From Bacteroidota bacterium (GTDB lineage Bacteria; Bacteroidota; Bacteroidia; Flavobacteriales_E; Vicingaceae): a stretch of 64,000 nucleotides of DNA. The stretch is taken from assembly GCA_016183805.1 (NCBI GenBank), contig JACPDX010000013.1, positions 62,001 through 126,000 on the forward strand, in the 5' to 3' direction. The translations under genes and the position numbers were made by a program. How positions within the stretch are numbered: position 1 is the first letter of the stretch; each line of letters opens with the position of its first letter. Under the pieces are notes generated by a model that searched no databases, was not told the DNA's origin, and saw nothing but the letters and a program-made list of their open reading frames with translations. Below, piece after piece: positions 59,580 through 64,000 of this stretch.

Positions 59580-60863
59580 TTATTGGATGTTAACAGCTAT
59601 CGGGCTAAATTGACCGGTTCTTCCGGCAAAAGTCCAACCTACAAATTGTGTTGGATCAAAACCATTTGTTAAACCAGAACCAATGTTATTGTTATTTACA
59701 AAATTACTTTCATCATATCCAGCTTGATCTGATTTAAATACTCCTGCAAGAGCACTGGTATTTAATGCGTTGTTGTTAAAAGTAAGTGTGGAAGAACCTG
59801 TTCCTATATAATTATTGTATGCATCAGCACCATTTACAACGAATCTTGCTGCAGCATTAAAATTGGTAAAATAACAGTTTTGTAAGTTTCCTTGAGCTTT
59901 AGATTTAAATACTGCATAATCACAAGTTAAGTTCGCAGCATTACCAACAATATATCCTTTAGTAAAAGTAAATTGACCTATTGCATTCAAAGAGCCTTCC
60001 GGACCATCAATTTCAAAAGCATCACCTTCTTGGTTTTCACCAGCAATAACCACAAAGTTGCTAATAGTTCCTTTAAAAGCTTGGTCAACATCATAACTAT
60101 CATCATCAATTTTAACAACAATTAAATCAGATGCGTTTACAGAACCACCAAAAAACTCAATACCGTCATCAAGATTACCAACAATCTCAATATGATTGAT
60201 TGTTGTTCCGCTACCTACACCACCTAAAGTTAATCCGTTAAGTTCATTACCCGCACCAATAATAACCCCGCCATGTCTAATAGAAACATATTGTAATTCT
60301 CCTGAATTATCTGCATCATCAGAACCACCATAAGTTGTTCCGATTGTTCCTGCCGGAATACCTTCAATTTCTGCTGTTCCGCCAGTTGGAGTTGAACAAG
60401 AAGCATCTCCTAAGATAACTACACCACCCCATAAACCCTTGTGATTAACGGTTAAGTTTGGACTAGCAATTTGGCCAGGAACAATTTGATCGTCAGAAGA
60501 AGTAAAGATAATTGGAGTACTTGCTGTTCCGATTGCATGAATTTTTGCACCAACACCAATAACTAATACTGCTGCATTTGCATCAGAACCCGGCTTCCCT
60601 TTTATTACTGTTCCTGCTTCAATAGTTAATTCTGCTGGGGCAGTAACAATAACTCTACCATCTAAATAAACAATTTTATCTTTTGTCCAAGTGGTGTTAG
60701 AAGTAATATTTCCACTAACCGTAAGTGATGGAAAAGAGGTATCAGGAGTTGGTACCGGAGTTTCAACAATTGGATCGGTTGATTTATCTTTAGAACAAGA
60801 TGTGAAGAATGTGGTTGCACCTAACATAATAATGGATGCAATTAATAGTTGTTTTGTTTTCAT
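59580..60863 (-). CDS. Beta-helix-like lipoprotein
   Basis: Lipobox FFTSCSKD; VSGNITSNTTWTKDKIVYLDGRVIVTAPAELTIEAGTVIKG; ELNGLTLGGVGSGTTINHIEIVGNLDDGIEFFGGSVNASDLIV. Confidence 0.82.
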   Translation of the reverse strand: MKTKQLLIASIIMLGATTFFTSCSKDKSTDPIVETPVPTPDTSFPSLTVSGNITSNTTWTKDKIVYLDGRVIVTAPAELTIEAGTVIKGKPGSDANAAVLVIGVGAKIHAIGTASTPIIFTSSDDQIVPGQIASPNLTVNHKGLWGGVVILGDASCSTPTGGTAEIEGIPAGTIGTTYGGSDDADNSGELQYVSIRHGGVIIGAGNELNGLTLGGVGSGTTINHIEIVGNLDDGIEFFGGSVNASDLIVVKIDDDSYDVDQAFKGTISNFVVIAGENQEGDAFEIDGPEGSLNAIGQFTFTKGYIVGNAANLTCDYAVFKSKAQGNLQNCYFTNFNAAARFVVNGADAYNNYIGTGSSTLTFNNNALNTSALAGVFKSDQAGYDESNFVNNNNIGSGLTNGFDPTQFVGWTFAGRTGQFSPIAVNIQ

Positions 60864-60951
60864 TTTAGTTTTTTTAGTTTTGATTTAAAATTTATTCGAA
60901 GCAAAATAACACCCGGCAAATTATCTGAACGTGTCCCCAACTTTATTGTTA

Positions 60952-60979
60952 GCTTATTATCGTGTTAAGGCTATGTTAT
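60952..60979 (-). promoter_or_regulatory. Pho-box-like direct repeats upstream of the beta-helix lipoprotein
   Basis: Minus strand ATAACAtagccTTAACAcgataATAAGC, 11-bp period. Confidence 0.4.
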
Positions 60980-61034
60980 TTATCATAATGAGTTATGCTA
61001 ATAAAAAACTGATTAGAAGACTCACTACCAAGTG

Positions 61035-61062
61035 ATAATTACAATTTAATATTAAGTTAACA
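61035..61062 (+). promoter_or_regulatory. Pho-box-like direct repeats upstream of the response regulator gene
   Basis: ATAATTacaatTTAATAttaagTTAACA, 11-bp period. Confidence 0.45.
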
Positions 61063-61118
61063 TCCCAAATAAAATAAGGGGTGTAACTTCGTATCAGAAA
61101 TTCATTGAATTATTTAAT

Positions 61119-61784
61119 ATGGAAAAGATTTTATTGGTTGATGACGAAAATGATATTTTAGAATTTGTTAGTTATAATTTATCTAAAGAAGGGTTTCAGG
61201 TAATCACCTGTAATAATGGAAAAGAAGCCATACAACTCGCCCAAAAAGAAAACCCCGATTTAATTATCCTTGATGTGATGATGCCTGAAATGGATGGTAT
61301 TGAAACTTGTCATGAATTAAGGAGTATTGATAAATTAAAAGACACCTTAATTATTTTCTTAAGTGCAAGAGGTGAAGATTATTCGCAGGTGGCAGGATTT
61401 GATGCCGGTGCTGACGATTACATTCCAAAACCCATCAAACCACGTTTATTGGTAAGCCGCGTAAAAGCCATTTTAAGAAGAAAAGGTGGAAAAGTAGAAG
61501 CCGAAGAAACCCATTCCGGAATAAGAATTGATAGAGAAAAATACCTGATTTTTAAAGACAATAAGGAATTTTCACTACCAAAAAAAGAATTTGAATTGTT
61601 GGCATTACTTTTTTCTAAACCCGGTAAAGTTTTTACTCGCGAAATTATTTTGGACAATGTGTGGGGAGGCGATGTGGTAGTTGGCGACAGGACTATTGAT
61701 GTACACATTAGAAAATTACGTGAAAAATTAGGCGACCAATACATAAAAACAATTAAAGGTGTAGGATACAAGTTTGAGGTTTGA
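61119..61784 (+). CDS. PhoB/OmpR-type response regulator (canonical receiver)
   Basis: KILLVDDENDIL; LIILDVMMPEMDGIETC; winged helix VGDRTIDVHIRKLREKLGDQYIKTIKGVGYKFEV. Confidence 0.94.
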   Translation: MEKILLVDDENDILEFVSYNLSKEGFQVITCNNGKEAIQLAQKENPDLIILDVMMPEMDGIETCHELRSIDKLKDTLIIFLSARGEDYSQVAGFDAGADDYIPKPIKPRLLVSRVKAILRRKGGKVEAEETHSGIRIDREKYLIFKDNKEFSLPKKEFELLALLFSKPGKVFTREIILDNVWGGDVVVGDRTIDVHIRKLREKLGDQYIKTIKGVGYKFEV

Positions 61785-61786
61785 AG

Positions 61787-61881
61787 AGCCTCCCCAACCC
61801 TTCCGAAGGAGGGGCTACGTAGAGTAGCGAAGACGGAAGTCGTTTATGAGTGTTAGCTTCCCCTCTAAAAGGAAGGGTGGT
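61787..61881. repeat. Composite nested intergenic repeat
   Basis: agcctccccaacccttccgaaggaggggct ... gaagacggaagtc ... cccctctaaaaggaagggtgg. Confidence 0.7.
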
Positions 61882-61944
61882 TAGAAGTGTGTTTTTGAAT
61901 ACCGAAGAATAAAACAAATGTTGGAAATGAATAATGAATGTTTC

Positions 61945-61974
61945 TTCGGTCTTCCGACTTCGGACTTCCGTCTT
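61945..61974. repeat. GAAGTC/CGGAAGAC family copy
   Basis: cttcggtcttccgacttcggacttccgtctt. Confidence 0.75.
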
Positions 61975-62017
61975 TATAAACTTTTTATTCTTACTTTTAG
62001 GGTTTATTAAACACTAC

Positions 62018-64000
62018 ATGTCAAAACACAAAAAAAAACCAAACTCTGGTGGTTTCAAAGCCAACTTGATACAACAAATTATCACTATTTTTGATAAAAA
62101 TCCTACTCAAACCTTTAACTACAAGCAACTTAGTCAAGCCTTTGGCTTTTCGGATATTGCTAACAAAAAACTAGTAACCATTGTTTTGGAAGAACTCACG
62201 AATCAAGGAAAGTTACGTGAACTAAAAAGAGGTTCTTACAAACTGAATTCATCCAAAGCATTAATTGAAGGAACTGTTGACATGACTGCCAGAGGTGCTG
62301 CTTATGTAATTGTTCCAGATAGTGACCAAGATATTTATATCGATCCAAAAAATACCGGAAACGCTTTGCATGGCGACAAGGTAAAAGTGAATGTTTTTTA
62401 CAGTAAAACCAATAAAAAACCAGAAGGTGAAATTATTGAAGTAACCGAACGTGCCAAAACCGAGTTCGTTGGAATTGTAGAAAAATCGAAAAACTTTGCT
62501 TTTATAGTTACCAGCGATCAACGAATGCCAGTCGATATTTTTGTCCCTTTAGATAAAATGAAAGGAGCTAAAAATGGCGAAAAAGTGGTGGCTAAAATCA
62601 CCGAATGGCCCGCCGATAAAAAAAATCCGTTTGGTATCATTACCCAAGTGTTGGGTATGCCCGGTGAACACGATACTGAAATGCACGCCATTTTAGCGGA
62701 ATATGGTTTACCTTACGAATTCCCTGAAAAAGTGGAGCAAGATGCTACAAAATTGAACATCGAAATTGATGTGAAAGAAATTAAAAAACGTAGAGATTTT
62801 AGAGCGGTAACAACTTTTACGATTGACCCAGCAGATGCCAAAGATTTTGATGATGCTTTGTCCATCAAGAAATTGGCAAACGGCAATTGGGAAATCGGTA
62901 TTCATATTGCTGATGTTTCACACTACGTTGTACCAGGAACACTGCTCGACAAGGAAGCTTTAAACAGAGCAACTTCTGTTTATTTGGTGGATAGAGTTGT
63001 ACCTATGTTGCCCGAAGTATTGTCAAACAATGCATGTTCATTACGACCCCAAGAAACCAAATTGTGTTTTTCGGCAGTATTTGAACTCACCGAAGAAGCA
63101 GAACTTAAAAACGAATGGTTTGGGCGAACAGTAATTTTTTCTGATCGAAGATTTTCGTACGAAGAAGCTCAAGAACGTATAGAAACCAAAGAAGGAGATT
63201 TTGCTGAAGAAATTTTGCAAATGGATAAATTGGCCAAGATTTTACGAAAAGAACGTTTTAAAAAGGGTTCGATTGCTTTTGATAGAATTGAAGTAAAATT
63301 CAATTTAGATGAACATGGAAATCCTGTAGGAATATTTTTTAAAGAAAGCAAAGACTCCAACAAACTGATTGAAGAGTTTATGTTGCTTGCCAACAAAAAA
63401 GTTGCCGAATTTATTGGAAAACCATCCAAAAACAAAGCAGCTAAAACGTTTGTTTACCGTATTCACGATGAACCAAATCAAGAAAAGTTGCTTACACTTT
63501 CGAACTTTGTAAAAACATTTGGATACAAACTGGAAATTGATCAGGCAAATGTTACCAAATCGTTAAATGCATTAATGGCAGACGTACATGGTAAAGCAGA
63601 AGAAAATTTGATTGAACAGTTGGCGATAAGAACCATGGCAAAAGCCACCTATTCGACTCATAATATTGGTCATTATGGGTTGTCTTTTCCATTTTATTCG
63701 CATTTTACATCACCCATTCGTCGTTATCCTGATGTTATTGCTCACCGTTTGTTACAGCATTATTTAGATGGCGGGGCATCTGTAAACGAAGAAGAAATTG
63801 AGGAGCAATGTAAACATTCATCAAAAATGGAAATTTTGGCTTCTGAGGCTGAAAGAGCATCTATCAAATACAAACAGGTTGAATATTTACAAGATAAAAT
63901 TGGCGAAGAATACGATGGTTTTATTTCCGGAGTAAGTGAGTGGGGAATTTATGTGGAGATTATGAGTGGTATGTGTGAAGGAATGGTAAAACTACGTGAT
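62018..64000 (+). CDS. rnr: Ribonuclease R, truncated by the window end (absent from the ORF track)
   Basis: Reads MSKHKKKPNSGGFKANLIQQIITIF...; RRDFRAVTTFTIDPADAKDFDDALSIKKL RNB motif; start of an S1 domain at the edge. Confidence 0.94.
   Translation, partial: MSKHKKKPNSGGFKANLIQQIITIFDKNPTQTFNYKQLSQAFGFSDIANKKLVTIVLEELTNQGKLRELKRGSYKLNSSKALIEGTVDMTARGAAYVIVPDSDQDIYIDPKNTGNALHGDKVKVNVFYSKTNKKPEGEIIEVTERAKTEFVGIVEKSKNFAFIVTSDQRMPVDIFVPLDKMKGAKNGEKVVAKITEWPADKKNPFGIITQVLGMPGEHDTEMHAILAEYGLPYEFPEKVEQDATKLNIEIDVKEIKKRRDFRAVTTFTIDPADAKDFDDALSIKKLANGNWEIGIHIADVSHYVVPGTLLDKEALNRATSVYLVDRVVPMLPEVLSNNACSLRPQETKLCFSAVFELTEEAELKNEWFGRTVIFSDRRFSYEEAQERIETKEGDFAEEILQMDKLAKILRKERFKKGSIAFDRIEVKFNLDEHGNPVGIFFKESKDSNKLIEEFMLLANKKVAEFIGKPSKNKAAKTFVYRIHDEPNQEKLLTLSNFVKTFGYKLEIDQANVTKSLNALMADVHGKAEENLIEQLAIRTMAKATYSTHNIGHYGLSFPFYSHFTSPIRRYPDVIAHRLLQHYLDGGASVNEEEIEEQCKHSSKMEILASEAERASIKYKQVEYLQDKIGEEYDGFISGVSEWGIYVEIMSGMCEGMVKLRD

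Overview
64 kb of an AT-rich Bacteroidota (Flavobacteriales-like) chromosome. Basis for the assignment: six proteins with T9SS C-terminal sorting tails, TAnnTTTG-type promoter elements, and Bacteroidota-type gene content. The core genes are ordinary: rodA-mrdA-mreDCB, groESL, purH, purD, a purF-like gene, recQ, a pyruvate kinase, an Mrp/ApbC-type ATPase, a NifU-like protein, and rnr running off the right edge. I see no CRISPR array, transposase, integrase or rRNA. Regions worth a second look: (1) 54.7-61.8 kb, where two PhoB/OmpR-type regulators bracket a TonB-receptor/beta-helix lipoprotein operon. One regulator is canonical; the other has Glu at the phospho-acceptor position and has lost the acidic pocket. 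Pho-box-like 11-bp-period TTAACA repeats lie upstream of five transcription units. (2) An 8.5-kb segment (about 35.4-43.9 kb) bounded by an intact tRNA-Arg(CCT) and an 81-bp perfect copy of its 3' part. It carries a LuxR-type regulator, Ycf48-like/FG-GAP secreted proteins, and a 46-bp promoter/operator module repeated in front of two cargo genes. (3) A four-helix-bundle (S23/IVP-like) gene flanked by inverted GTGAGTGATGGG-type repeats, lodged between 3-hydroxyanthranilate dioxygenase and an ACMSD-like gene. One terminal repeat appears to be translated as the new N-terminus of the latter. (4) Several families of modular intergenic palindromes. All calls are from reading the sequence; no searches were run.
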